Assembly (NCBI RefSeq): GCF_001886195.1
Contig: NZ_JXLB01000012.1
Span: 1-64,000 of the forward strand
Origin: Enterococcus ratti
GTDB lineage: Bacteria > Bacillota > Bacilli > Lactobacillales > Enterococcaceae
Direction of reading: 5' to 3'
Length of the DNA: 64,000 nucleotides
The notes below the pieces were generated by a model. That model saw nothing but the letters and a program-made list of their open reading frames with translations. It had not been told where the DNA came from and did not search any database. Within the stretch, counting starts at the first letter, position 1; each line of letters begins with the position of its first letter. The position numbers and the translations under genes are program-made. This document shows, piece by piece, positions 1 through 8,679 of the stretch.

Positions 1-1
1 A

Positions 2-202
2 AGTAATCCAAACATGATCTATGCTGGACAAGTTCTAAAAGTAAACGAAAAAGTAAGTACTACTAGAACATACACTGTTCGATCAGGCGATAATTTATCA
101 TCAATCGCATCTAGGTTAGGTACAACGTATCAAGCGTTGGCACAGCGCAATGGATTATCCAATCCTAATTTGATTTATCCGGGTCAGACACTTTCATATT
201 AA
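2..202 (+). CDS. LysM-domain protein, C-terminal fragment
   Basis: The reading frame is open from the first base, so this is the 3' end of a longer gene. It reads [14 protein letters not shown], the end of one LysM repeat, then a complete LysM repeat ([17 protein letters not shown] ... [13 protein letters not shown]) at the C-terminus. LysM modules bind the GlcNAc-MurNAc glycan of peptidoglycan, so the product is probably a secreted cell-wall hydrolase or surface protein. The catalytic part lies outside the window, so the enzyme class cannot be given. The first ATG inside the window (position 14) is internal to a LysM repeat and is not a start. Confidence 0.8.
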   Translation, partial: SNPNMIYAGQVLKVNEKVSTTRTYTVRSGDNLSSIASRLGTTYQALAQRNGLSNPNLIYPGQTLSY

Positions 203-207
203 AAAAA

Positions 208-224
208 GCTCCTCGTTGAGGAGC
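208..224. terminator. hairpin after LysM gene
   Basis: A perfect 7-bp stem (GCTCCTC / GAGGAGC) with a 3-base loop lies 5 bases after the stop codon. It has an A-run on its left side and no U-run on its right. It is therefore a weak terminator for the LysM gene, although it would be a good one on the minus strand. Confidence 0.45.
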
Positions 225-1006
225 AGTACATAATTAAATCTAGTTTAGTTGAACACTTACCCGATTAGAATTTTAAATACGTTTTTGACTACGTTTTGAA
301 ATTTAGTTAGTGCTAATATTTTATAACTACAAGTAAAAATTATGGTAAATCGCTAAAATATGCTAGTAATTTCCTTCTATTACCAGTCATATATAAATCC
401 TGTACCTTCCTTATATGTCAACATTTATGAGCTATCTGGCGCTTGCTAGATAGCTCTCTTTTTAAAAAAGAGTACCCCTTTTTGATTTTATCCCAATCAT
501 CCTTTCATATAATTTGAAAAGTTAGAAATAGTGGTCTTATTTTTATTTTCGATAATGTGCAGGTAGCTATTCGCTGTTGTTTGTATGTCCTAATATTTTA
601 AGTATCTTTTAGAGAAGTACTTGATTTAAAAAGTGAGGCGTTAGGATGTTGTAAACCATGAACGAATATTTGTTTTAGTTAAAATTGAATGATGATGGAA
701 GAGATATTTTGTTTTGAAAAATGAAATAAATATGGATACAGTGAAGTAAGTTTATTATGTTTTGTTGTCTTCTAAATAATCTTTAATATTTTTCAATTCT
801 TCGTTAAATAAAATGGCTTCACAAGTAAAAACATGGTAAATTAATTAATAGAACTATTTTTTATGGATAACTATGAATCCTTTTATTTTTTTTTATGTGA
901 CGAAACTGTAAGAGAGATATTATTTAGCTCTTTATGACCTCTATGATAAGATTCATATGAGCAGAAATAAATGGAAGAGTAATTATTATTTAGGATGTGA
1001 AAATTG
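225..1006. other. 800-bp gene-free stretch before asnB
   Basis: No frame on either strand has a plausible start with ribosome binding site. The stretch contains one strong hairpin terminator (429-463), listed separately. I see no T-box or other leader motif ahead of asnB. It may be decayed coding sequence or the long untranslated flank of asnB. Confidence 0.5.
429..463 (+). terminator. intrinsic terminator in gene-free stretch
   Basis: A perfect 9-bp stem GAGCTATCT / AGATAGCTC closes a 10-base loop and is followed by TCTTTTT. No gene lies immediately before it: the nearest stop codon is more than 200 bases upstream. It could therefore end a small untranslated RNA or the remnant of a lost gene. 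Confidence 0.7.
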
Positions 1007-2902
1007 ATGTGCGGAATTGTAGGATTTGTTAATGACAAAGACAATAAAAAAACAATTGTAAATGCGATGATGGATCGAATTGTTCATCGAGGTCCCAACA
1101 GCTCTGGAGATTATATTGATCAACATGTTGCTTTAGGGTTTAGAAGGCTAAGTATCATTGATTTAGAAGGCGGTACACAGCCTATTTATAACGAAGATCG
1201 AACAAAAATTATCATTTTCAATGGTGAAATTTATAATTATCAACCGCTTAAAGAAGAGTTAATTGCGGCTGGACATGTTTTTCAAACACATGCCGATACA
1301 GAAGTTTTATTGCATGGTTATGAAGAATGGGGAACAGAGCTTTTGCAAAAGATTCGTGGGATGTTTGCTTTTGCTATTTGGGACAATGAAAAAAATGAGT
1401 TATTTGGTGCGCGAGATCATTTTGGAATCAAACCTTATTATTATGCCGAAATGAATGGAACGTTCATGTTTGGCTCAGAAATTAAAAGTTTTTTACCGCA
1501 TCCAGATTTTAATAAGGAATTGAATAAATTAGCTTTAAAACCTTATATGACGTTCCAATATTCTCCGCTAAATGGTGAAACCTTCTTTAAGGGAGTGTAT
1601 CGCCTGCCAGAAGGTCATTACTTTACTTATAAAAAGGGACGTTTAGAAATTAAGCAATATTGGGATGCTAACTTTGAAACAAAACAAAACCACTCAAGAA
1701 AAGAATGGATTGACAAGATTGATGAAACGGTCCAATCGTCTATCAAGGCTCATACAATTAGTGACGTGGAAGTAGGTTCCTTTTTATCAAGTGGAGTCGA
1801 TTCAAGTTATGTTACTTCTGTTTTAAAACCGGATCATTCCTTTTCAATTGGTTTTGACGATAAGACCTATAATGAAGCAATTGAAGCGAGAAAATTAACT
1901 GAACTGTTGGATTTAGATAACACGGCAGCAGTCATTGACGGAGAGATGTCGTTTAAAGCTTTTCCTTTAATTCAATATCATTTAGATGAACCGGATTCTA
2001 ATCCTTCTTGTGTTCCACTTTATTTCTTAGCAAATTTAGCTTCGCAAAGTGTAAGAGTCGTACAATCAGGCGAAGGAGCAGATGAATTATTTGCGGGTTA
2101 TCAAACTTATGGGTTTCATACGAATTCAAAATTTATTCGTGTCATTGCCCAAGGATTGAAAAAATTACCTAGAGGAACAAGATATAATCTTGGACGTAAA
2201 ATTGGTAAAATGAAAAACTTTCATGGGCGCATTCATTTGTATGAATCTTTAGCACCAGCAAAAGAATATTTTATTGGTCATGCACGAGTATTTGAAGAAG
2301 CAGAGGCTAAGGCATTCTTGACGAGAGATTTTCAACATGCTCCATCTGTAAATGAAATTATGGCAGAACATTATACAAAAACAGAAAATATCAAAGATGA
2401 AGTAAATAAAATGCAATACGTTGACCTTCATCAATGGATGCCAAAAGATATTTTATTAAAAGCGGATAAGCTTTCCATGGCTAGCTCTTTAGAAGTACGT
2501 GTGCCGCTTTTAGATATTGAAGTAATGAAGCTAGCCCAACAAATTCCAAGTAAATACTTGCTAAATCAAAACAATACTAAAGATATCTTCCGACAAGCGG
2601 CAAATAAACATTTACCAGAAGAATGGTCAAACCGTGTGAAATTAGGATTTCCTGTACCAATTAAAGCTTGGTTGAAAGAAGAACATGGCTATAAACAAGT
2701 CAAAGAATTATTTGAAGCTGATTTTACAAAAGAATTCTTTGAACAGGAAAAAATTATGCGCTTATTAAAGGATCATTATGAAGGGCGTAGACAAGAACAG
2801 CGAAAAATTTGGACAATTTTTAGTTTTTTAACTTGGTATAAAGTATTCTTCGTTGATGAAGAAATTCCAAAGGCTGAAACCATTAATTATGTAACGGTGT
2901 AA
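1007..2902 (+). CDS. asnB: asparagine synthetase (glutamine-hydrolysing)
   Basis: This enzyme converts aspartate, ATP and glutamine to asparagine in the cytoplasm. The N-terminal class II glutamine amidotransferase domain begins MCGIVGF; its cysteine must directly follow the initiator Met, so the start is the ATG at 1007 and not the TTG three bases earlier. The domain also shows the RHFGIKPYYY-type motif. The synthetase domain carries the ATP-pyrophosphatase loop SSGVDSS near residue 260 and GEGADELFAGY further on. At 631 residues it matches the AsnB family. A weak GGATGTGA precedes the start. It stands alone, with a terminator after it. Confidence 0.95.
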   Translation: MCGIVGFVNDKDNKKTIVNAMMDRIVHRGPNSSGDYIDQHVALGFRRLSIIDLEGGTQPIYNEDRTKIIIFNGEIYNYQPLKEELIAAGHVFQTHADTEVLLHGYEEWGTELLQKIRGMFAFAIWDNEKNELFGARDHFGIKPYYYAEMNGTFMFGSEIKSFLPHPDFNKELNKLALKPYMTFQYSPLNGETFFKGVYRLPEGHYFTYKKGRLEIKQYWDANFETKQNHSRKEWIDKIDETVQSSIKAHTISDVEVGSFLSSGVDSSYVTSVLKPDHSFSIGFDDKTYNEAIEARKLTELLDLDNTAAVIDGEMSFKAFPLIQYHLDEPDSNPSCVPLYFLANLASQSVRVVQSGEGADELFAGYQTYGFHTNSKFIRVIAQGLKKLPRGTRYNLGRKIGKMKNFHGRIHLYESLAPAKEYFIGHARVFEEAEAKAFLTRDFQHAPSVNEIMAEHYTKTENIKDEVNKMQYVDLHQWMPKDILLKADKLSMASSLEVRVPLLDIEVMKLAQQIPSKYLLNQNNTKDIFRQAANKHLPEEWSNRVKLGFPVPIKAWLKEEHGYKQVKELFEADFTKEFFEQEKIMRLLKDHYEGRRQEQRKIWTIFSFLTWYKVFFVDEEIPKAETINYVTV

Positions 2903-3006
2903 AAGTGGAGAGGTTATTTTTTAAAAGCTTGATTAAATGAAAAGTTTCGAGAAAACAGCGCTATATTTCGACTCCGACAATGAATGGGGTTGCTTTTATA
3001 AAATAA

Positions 3007-3057
3007 GCGGAGAATCGCGAGAAAAGTCGGTTATTTTCGTGATTCTTCGCTTTTTTG
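3007..3057. terminator. terminator between asnB and ydaT-like gene
   Basis: A long imperfect stem (GCGGAGAATCGCGAGAAA with ATTTTCGTGATTCTTCGC, several G-U pairs) is followed by TTTTTT on the plus strand. It lies between convergent genes and can serve both. Confidence 0.8.
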
Positions 3058-3504
3058 CTAATTTTTGAATTCTTTGTCTTTTGTGCCATCTTTTTTATAA
3101 ATAATCAATGTAGTTTTTTTATGTTGTGCAATTTCTTTTCCTTTTTCAATGGCTTTGTCTTTTGTAGAAAAACGATTGCTTGCTTTTTTTGCCCCTTCAG
3201 ATAAAACGATCCACTTATTTTCTTCAAATTTTACGATGACGTTTGCATTTAATAATTTTGAAGTACGTGGATTTGTATCGTGTGCATCGTGTTTGGTGGG
3301 ATTTTTTTCCTTTGAAAATTCTTTTTTTTCGGAAGAATCTGCGTCTTTGTACCATTCTTTTGCTTGCTTAATGGCAATAGGAATGGCACGATCATCAGAA
3401 TAGCCTTCTGATAGTAACGCGTTAGCAATATCGATTGCTTTTTTACGAACTAGTTCTTCTAAGTTTTTCATAGCAGATGGATAATCGTACATGTTCCATG
3501 GCAT
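3058..3504 (-). CDS. YdaT-like DUF2188 protein
   Basis: The 148-residue soluble protein starts MPWNMYDYPSAMKNLEELVRKKAIDIANAL, which strongly resembles Bacillus YdaT. The N-terminal half has the RAIPIAIKQAKEW motif. The C-terminal half (about residues 85-145) is a DUF2188 module (GAKKASNRFSTKDKAIEKGKEIA ... IIYKKDG). No biochemical function is established; related Bacillus genes are associated with stress conditions. An excellent AGGAGGA lies 7-8 bases before the ATG. It is transcribed alone and convergent with asnB. Confidence 0.8.
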   Translation of the reverse strand: MPWNMYDYPSAMKNLEELVRKKAIDIANALLSEGYSDDRAIPIAIKQAKEWYKDADSSEKKEFSKEKNPTKHDAHDTNPRTSKLLNANVIVKFEENKWIVLSEGAKKASNRFSTKDKAIEKGKEIAQHKKTTLIIYKKDGTKDKEFKN

Positions 3505-3669
3505 TGAAGTGTCCTCCTTAAATGTGTAATTTTCTTATTTATATAAGTGTACGTGTAAGAGAGGAAAAAGAAAAAGATTTTGTTTGTGGAGTAGAATTAG
3601 TAAAAAATATTCGTCAAGTAATTTTACTTAACAAATTTTATAGAAAAGCTAGTAATCTTTTTGAAATCA

Positions 3670-3678
3670 TGGTAAAAT
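3670..3678 (+). promoter_or_regulatory. extended -10 promoter of rpmG
   Basis: TG-G-TAAAAT lies about 55 bases before the rpmG start. No convincing -35 is present, as is usual for extended -10 promoters. Confidence 0.5.
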
Positions 3679-3732
3679 GATCAAGTCTGAGAGTTATCTT
3701 AGAGGATTCTAGTTAAAATGGGAGGGAAAAAC

Positions 3733-3882
3733 ATGCGCGTAAACATTACTTTAGAGTGTACTTCTTGTAAAGAACGTAATTACTTAACAAGCAAAAACAA
3801 ACGTAACAATCCTGATCGTTTGGAAAAACAAAAATATTGCCCACGCGAACGCAAAGTTACTTTACACCGTGAAACAAAATAA
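3733..3882 (+). CDS. rpmG: 50S ribosomal protein L33
   Basis: A 49-residue protein, [17 protein letters not shown] ... [16 protein letters not shown], is a textbook bacterial L33 of the large subunit. It keeps a CTSC pair and a third cysteine (YCPRE), so three of the four zinc-ribbon cysteines remain, which is common in one L33 paralogue group of Firmicutes. AGGGAGGG precedes the ATG (GGGAGGGAAAAACATG). It is monocistronic, with a terminator downstream. Confidence 0.95.
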   Translation: MRVNITLECTSCKERNYLTSKNKRNNPDRLEKQKYCPRERKVTLHRETK

Positions 3883-3931
3883 GAAAAAAGTAACGGTTTT
3901 TGTTTTATATTTATTATGGTTAAAATTTGAT

Positions 3932-3969
3932 AAAAAGACTGGATATTCAAGAAATCCGGTCTTTTTTTA
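3932..3969 (+). terminator. terminator after rpmG
   Basis: Stem GACTGGAT / ATCCGGTC, flanked by AAAAA and TTTTTTT. Confidence 0.8.
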
Positions 3970-4031
3970 TTTAAGGACGGATTTTGAGCAGTGTATATGC
4001 TTTTGCTAGCAATTTTGAAAGGATGAGACAG

Positions 4032-4523
4032 ATGTTTATTTCAATGTGGGCACAAGATCGAAACGGCTTAATAGGAAAAGATGGCTTACTTCCTTGGAAA
4101 TTACCAAACGATATGCGTTTTTTTAGAGAGCATACTATGGATAAAATTTTAGTGATGGGTAGAAAAACTTATGAGGGAATGGGGAAACTATCGTTACCTT
4201 ATCGTCATATTATCGTTTTGACTGCTCAAAAAGAATTAAGAGTAGAAAAAAATGCAGAAGTTCTTCATTCGATTGAAGAATTACTGGCTTATGCCAAGGA
4301 TATTCCGGAAGATATTTATGTATCAGGAGGAAGCCGGATTTTTCAAGAATTATTGCCAGAGACGGGGATTATTTGGCGAACGTTGATTGATGCTGAATTT
4401 ACTGGTGATACGTTTATCGGAGAAATAGATTTTTCAGATTTTGAGCTGGTTGAAGAACATGAAGGAATTGTAAATCAAGAGAATTTATATCCTCACCGTT
4501 TTCAGAAATGGCAAAGAAAATAA
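4032..4523 (+). CDS. folA: dihydrofolate reductase
   Basis: NADPH-dependent reduction of dihydrofolate to tetrahydrofolate in one-carbon metabolism. The 163-residue protein reads MFISMWAQDRNGLIGKDGLLPWKLPNDMRFF, with the conserved Trp-Ala and LPW..P..M motifs, then VMGRKTYEGMG (cofactor binding) and DIYVSGGSRIF. The frame is open upstream to 3984, but AAAGGA sits 8 bases before the ATG at 4032, which also gives the usual family length. No thymidylate synthase gene is adjacent, unlike in many Firmicutes. Confidence 0.95.
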   Translation: MFISMWAQDRNGLIGKDGLLPWKLPNDMRFFREHTMDKILVMGRKTYEGMGKLSLPYRHIIVLTAQKELRVEKNAEVLHSIEELLAYAKDIPEDIYVSGGSRIFQELLPETGIIWRTLIDAEFTGDTFIGEIDFSDFELVEEHEGIVNQENLYPHRFQKWQRK

Positions 4524-4556
4524 ATGTTTTAAGGGGGACTTCGCAAACAAAACACT

Positions 4557-4603
4557 AAAATGAAGCTGTTTTTTCGAATGTGATGAAAAAACAGCTTCAT
4601 TTT
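4557..4603. terminator. bidirectional terminator, folA / iron lipoprotein
   Basis: A perfect 19-bp stem (AAAATGAAGCTGTTTTTTC and its complement) encloses a 9-base loop. It carries A and T runs at its two ends and lies between two convergent genes. Confidence 0.9.
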
Positions 4604-4645
4604 TAAGATTAACTTCTTTTGTTTCAATTTTGATTTTAGAAAATG

Positions 4646-5587
4646 TTAGTTTAAGTTACTTTTAATATCTTTTACCATATTTTGACTAGCAATTGGTCCA
4701 TTATATAACCAACTGGAATTTTTTCCAAATTCTAAAACATGATTCTCTTTTACAGCTTTTAAGTTTTTCCAAGTTGCTTCATTAAATATCGTTGCTGTTT
4801 TATCGCTGTTTATGAGAATAATGTAATCAGCGTCCAGTTTAGCCAATTCTTCAGAAGAGATTGCCGACCAATCAGAAGTAGCTTTTTTAGAAACTTTAGC
4901 TACGAGACTGGGAACATTAAATTTTAGATCTTCATAGATGATGCGTCCGCTTGAGCGCATTTGACTTACCATAAAGGCAGAGTTGTTAGTTACCCATAAG
5001 ACAGCAGCAGATTTTCCGTTGATTTTGTTTGCTAATTCGTTTTTAGTTTCTTTTACTTGTTTTTGATAGTTAGCGATAAGTTTTTCTGCCTTTATTTCTT
5101 TATTTAAAACTTTTCCAATTTCTTTTAGCTGTTCTTCCCATGTTATTTCGTTGCCATTTTTGACAACATATGTTGGGGCAATTTTGTTATATTGTTCATA
5201 TTTTCCGCCTTCTACTGCGGCAGAAGAAGACATCAATAAAAGATCTGGTTCAAAACTTAGAACTTTTTCGTAAGGCAGGTCATAAGAAATAAGTGGTACA
5301 TTTTTGAGATTTTTCTGTAAATAAGTTTGAACGGAGCCATTACCAATGGACCACTGTGCAACTGGAATTTCTCCTAAAGCGATTAGATAGTCTTCTAGAT
5401 AACTTCCGATAATCCGCTTAGGATGGTTGGGTATTTTCACTTTGTGACCTAAAGAATCGGTTACTAGGCGAAAAGAAGTGGACGAATTGGTTGTTTTTGT
5501 TTGCTGCTTTGATGAAGTACAGGCGCTTAATAAACAAATTAGAAGAACAGCAGCTATGCTTGTGAATAATTTTATTTTTTGTTTCAT
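4646..5587 (-). CDS. iron-siderophore ABC transporter, substrate-binding lipoprotein
   Basis: Extracellular lipid-anchored receptor that delivers a ferric siderophore to the permeases encoded divergently. The 313-residue product starts MKQKIKLF after TAAGGAGAAAAAA; upstream in-frame codons lack a ribosome site and would spoil the signal peptide. The signal peptide ends in the lipobox LLSAC, followed by a Ser/Thr/Gln-rich linker. The mature part has the FecB/BtuF-type two-lobed fold signature (PKRIIGSYLEDYLIALGEIPV; EELAKLDADYIILINSD). The ligand cannot be named. A Fur box covers the promoter. Confidence 0.9.
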   Translation of the reverse strand: MKQKIKLFTSIAAVLLICLLSACTSSKQQTKTTNSSTSFRLVTDSLGHKVKIPNHPKRIIGSYLEDYLIALGEIPVAQWSIGNGSVQTYLQKNLKNVPLISYDLPYEKVLSFEPDLLLMSSSAAVEGGKYEQYNKIAPTYVVKNGNEITWEEQLKEIGKVLNKEIKAEKLIANYQKQVKETKNELANKINGKSAAVLWVTNNSAFMVSQMRSSGRIIYEDLKFNVPSLVAKVSKKATSDWSAISSEELAKLDADYIILINSDKTATIFNEATWKNLKAVKENHVLEFGKNSSWLYNGPIASQNMVKDIKSNLN

Positions 5588-5604
5588 TTTTTTCTCCTTA
5601 AATA

Positions 5605-5623
5605 ATTGATAATCATTCTCAAT
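5605..5623. promoter_or_regulatory. Fur box of the lipoprotein gene
   Basis: ATTGATAATCATTCTCAAT, reading ATTGAGAATGATTATCAAT on the other strand, is very close to the 19-bp Fur consensus (GATAATGATAATCATTATC). It lies 18 bases before the lipoprotein start, over the probable promoter, which implies repression by iron. Confidence 0.85.
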
Positions 5624-5717
5624 TAATATTATTCCTGACAATAGAAGTGATGTCAACTATTTTTATAAATCAATTCGTTTAAAGTAAGACTTGACGAATT
5701 TGTGAAAGAGCTTCATA

Positions 5718-5736
5718 ATTGAGAATGATTTTCAGT
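5718..5736. promoter_or_regulatory. Fur box of the ATPase-permease operon
   Basis: ATTGAGAATGATTTTCAGT matches the Fur consensus and almost repeats the box at 5605. It lies 15 bases before the ATPase start. Confidence 0.8.
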
Positions 5737-5750
5737 GAAAGGGTGAAAAA

Positions 5751-6557
5751 ATGACTACTTTAGAAGCTGTGGATGTTACGACAGGTTATTTAAATAAACA
5801 AGTCATTGAGAAACTATCTGTAAAAGTACCCGAAGGAAAAATAACGAGTTTGATTGGTCCAAATGGCAGTGGAAAATCAACTCTATTAAAAAGTTTTACC
5901 CGAATCCTACCTGTAAAAAAGGGGAAAATTATTGTGGATGGTTCTGAAATAGCTATTTATAGTCCAAAAAATTTAGCAAAAAGAATTGCTTTGTTTGCGC
6001 AAAGCAATGACCAACCTGAAGGAATGACTGTGGAAGAAGTTGTTTCATATGGTCGTTATCCCTACCAAAAATTTTTTGGTGGATTAAATGAAGAAGATAA
6101 ACAGGCGATTGATTGGGCGTTAGATGCAACCCACTTGAAGAATTTGAAAACAAGAGAATTAACTAGTTTGTCAGGTGGACAAGCACAAAGGGTTTGGATT
6201 GCGATGGCTTTGGCCCAAGAAGCAGACATTATGATTTTGGATGAACCAACTACCTTTTTAGATCCTGCACATCAATTGGAAATTTTGCAATTGTTAACGG
6301 AGATTAATCGAATCAAACAAACAACAATTTTAATGTCTATTCATGATATCAACCATGCTTCACGATTTTCAGATTACTTAATGGGGATGAAAGAGGGACA
6401 GTTGCTGGTTTATGGTACTCCAGATGAAGTGATTACGGCTGAATGGATGCGGAAAATATTTGAAATAGAGGCTCAGATTGTTCATTTACCGAAGACAAAA
6501 AAGCCCGTTTTTTTATCGTATGATTTGCTCAAAAATTGTCAGGAGGGGGATCGATGA
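5751..6557 (+). CDS. iron-siderophore ABC transporter ATPase
   Basis: FepC/FhuC-type cytoplasmic ATPase that powers siderophore import. Walker A GPNGSGKST spans residues 36-44. A Q-loop lies in ALFAQSNDQPEGMTVEEVV, the signature is LSGGQAQRVWIAMALAQ, Walker B is DIMILDEPTTFLD, and the H-loop is SIHDINHA. The length of 268 residues is typical. It starts after GAAAGGGTG. Its stop overlaps the first permease start (ATGA), so the three + strand genes form one Fur-controlled operon. Confidence 0.93.
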   Translation: MTTLEAVDVTTGYLNKQVIEKLSVKVPEGKITSLIGPNGSGKSTLLKSFTRILPVKKGKIIVDGSEIAIYSPKNLAKRIALFAQSNDQPEGMTVEEVVSYGRYPYQKFFGGLNEEDKQAIDWALDATHLKNLKTRELTSLSGGQAQRVWIAMALAQEADIMILDEPTTFLDPAHQLEILQLLTEINRIKQTTILMSIHDINHASRFSDYLMGMKEGQLLVYGTPDEVITAEWMRKIFEIEAQIVHLPKTKKPVFLSYDLLKNCQEGDR

Positions 6558-7543
6558 AACAAAAGAAGAAGCTAAGGGTTCTTATATTGCTTGCATTGTT
6601 TGTTTTGGCTCTTTTTTTCTTTGTTCTTGCAAATGGAACGGCGGATATTGCAGTCTTAGATGTTTGGCACGCTTTATCTTGTTTGGATGAATCAAATCAA
6701 ACGCAATTGATTCTCCGAACGATTCGTTTGCCACGAGTGTTAGGTGCTTTTTTAGTCGGTAGTAGTTTCGCACTTAGCGGCGCATTGATGCAGGGAGTAA
6801 CAAGAAATCCTTTAGCTGATTCAGGATTGTTAGGAATAAATGCAGGAGCTTCTTTTGCAATGGTAATTAGTTTTGCTTTTTGGCCGGATGCTTCTTCTGC
6901 TGCTATCTTTCTTTGGTCTTTCTTTGGTTCATTGTTAGTTACGCTCTTTGTGTTTGGTTTCTTGAGTTTTTCAAAAATGGGAATGAACCCCATCCAATTG
7001 GTTTTAGCGGGAGTGGCTATTAATTCTTTTTTTACAGCCATTAGTCAAGCATTGACGCAGCTGTTTGACTTACAGCAAGATTTTGCTTTTTGGTTTGTTG
7101 GAGGGGCGGCTAATATTACTTGGCACCAACTGTCAATTTTAGGACCTGTGTATTTTCTTGCGGCTTGCTGTGCTTTCTTATTGGGGCGCTCCGTTTCGCT
7201 CGTTAATCTAAGCGAAGCTCATGCATTAGCTCTTGGCGGACATCCAGCTCGTATCAGATTGATTGCTTTTGGATTAGTGGCAGTATTAGCTGCACTTGCT
7301 GTTTCATTAGTTGGGCCGGTTTCATTCATTGGTTTAATGGTGCCGCCGATTGTTCGTGGAATATTTGGCTCGGATTATCGTTATGTTTTGCCGGCTTCTT
7401 TTTTACTTGGTGGCGGATTAGTCATGTTAGCTGATTTTGCTGCTCGAATGGTGAATCCGCCATTTGAAACGCCATTTGGGTTGGTGATTGCGTTGATTGG
7501 TGTGCCATTTTTATTATTTCAAGTAAGGAGAGAGCCTTCATGA
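6554..7543 (+). CDS. iron-siderophore ABC permease 1
   Basis: FecCD-family integral membrane permease of 329 residues with many hydrophobic segments. Family motifs are RLPRVLGAFLVGSSFALSGALMQGVTRNPLADSGLLGINAGA (conserved first half) and GPVSFIGLMVPPIVR. AGGAGGGGG lies 4-5 bases before the ATG at 6554, inside the end of the ATPase gene. An upstream in-frame TTG at 6536 has no such site. It overlaps the next permease by ATGA, indicating translational coupling and a heterodimeric channel. Confidence 0.92.
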   Translation: MKQKKKLRVLILLALFVLALFFFVLANGTADIAVLDVWHALSCLDESNQTQLILRTIRLPRVLGAFLVGSSFALSGALMQGVTRNPLADSGLLGINAGASFAMVISFAFWPDASSAAIFLWSFFGSLLVTLFVFGFLSFSKMGMNPIQLVLAGVAINSFFTAISQALTQLFDLQQDFAFWFVGGAANITWHQLSILGPVYFLAACCAFLLGRSVSLVNLSEAHALALGGHPARIRLIAFGLVAVLAALAVSLVGPVSFIGLMVPPIVRGIFGSDYRYVLPASFLLGGGLVMLADFAARMVNPPFETPFGLVIALIGVPFLLFQVRREPS

Positions 7544-8535
7544 AAAAAAGAAAGCAGGTCATGTTCTTTTTACTATTTTTATTAGTTGGAAGTACAATTA
7601 TCAGTTTAATGACTGGTATACCATTTATTTCTTTTCCCCAATTACTTGCATTCATTCAAGGAAAAGCGTTGGCAATTCACAAATTGATTGTGTATGAGTT
7701 TCGATTACCGCGACTGTTGATTAGTCTTTTAGCCGGTTTATGTTTAGGAATAGCTGGTTTTTTATTGCAGGGAGTAACTAGAAACAAGCTGGCAGATTCC
7801 AGTATCTTAGGAATAAATGCGGGTGCTGGTTTTTTAGTGATGATTTATCTAGGTTTTTATGCCGACCATGCTTCGCCTTTTTTATTACTGATAGTTGCCT
7901 TTTTAGGCGGTTTATTTGCAGCATTTCTTGTTTATCTCATTGCCTATACTAAAAATGGCTTCCTAGGGATGAATCGAATTTTGCTTGCTGGTATCGCAGT
8001 GAATGCCGGTCTTTCAGCGTTCATGCTTTTGTGCACCATTAAATTAGCAAAAGAAAATTATCATTTTGTCAACTCATGGTTGGCTGGCTCAATTTGGGGA
8101 GCTAGTTGGTCCTATGTTTTTTCATTACTTTCTTGGGCCGTCGTTTTGATTCCTTTAGCTATCGTTTATGGTAAACGGATCGGCTTGTTGTCTTTTGGTC
8201 AAGAAAAAGCACAAAGTTTAGGCTTGGATGTAGGAACAAGCCAAAAAGTATTGTTGTTGATTGCAGTAGCATTAGCTTGCGGTAGTGTGGCAGTGGCCGG
8301 CAGTCTTTCGTTTGTAGGTCTGTTGGCGCCGCATGCAGCAAAATTCATTGTTTGTAAAGAAAATGGTTGGTCGTTGCTTTTAAGTGGGTTATTTGGTGCT
8401 TTGTTTGTAAATAGTGCAGATATTCTTGCTCGAGTGATTTTGCCAAGCGGTGAAGTACCTACAGGCATTTTGATTGCTGTTATGGGGGCACCATATTTCT
8501 TATATTTATTATTTTCTAAACGTACAATCGTTTAG
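7540..8535 (+). CDS. iron-siderophore ABC permease 2
   Basis: Second FecCD-family permease, 331 residues, partner of the preceding gene. It repeats the same motifs: RLPRLLISLLAGLCLGIAG, LLQGVTRNKLADSSILGINAGAG and GSLSFVGLLAPHAAKFIV. The start overlaps the previous stop, with AAGGAGAG in front of the ATG. It is the last gene of the iron operon; I see no clear terminator in the 140 bases that follow. Confidence 0.92.
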   Translation: MKKRKQVMFFLLFLLVGSTIISLMTGIPFISFPQLLAFIQGKALAIHKLIVYEFRLPRLLISLLAGLCLGIAGFLLQGVTRNKLADSSILGINAGAGFLVMIYLGFYADHASPFLLLIVAFLGGLFAAFLVYLIAYTKNGFLGMNRILLAGIAVNAGLSAFMLLCTIKLAKENYHFVNSWLAGSIWGASWSYVFSLLSWAVVLIPLAIVYGKRIGLLSFGQEKAQSLGLDVGTSQKVLLLIAVALACGSVAVAGSLSFVGLLAPHAAKFIVCKENGWSLLLSGLFGALFVNSADILARVILPSGEVPTGILIAVMGAPYFLYLLFSKRTIV

Positions 8536-8679
8536 AAAAAAAGAGAGGCAAATCTTTTGGGAGAACCCCTTTATTTTTAGAGTTGTCTTTTTATTATAAA
8601 AAAATTCGTTTATTTAAAAAGTTAAATTGCTATTTTGGTCATTTTCCGCTACCATTTTAACGAGAGGCAGGTGAATCGT

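Noticed and set aside
1004-1006. TTG start for asnB
   Set aside because: The amidotransferase nucleophile must be the residue after Met, so the ATG at 1007 is the start.
225-1006. T-box leader ahead of asnB
   Set aside because: No T-box antiterminator sequence (GGTGG-N-ACCGCGG) or specifier stem was found.
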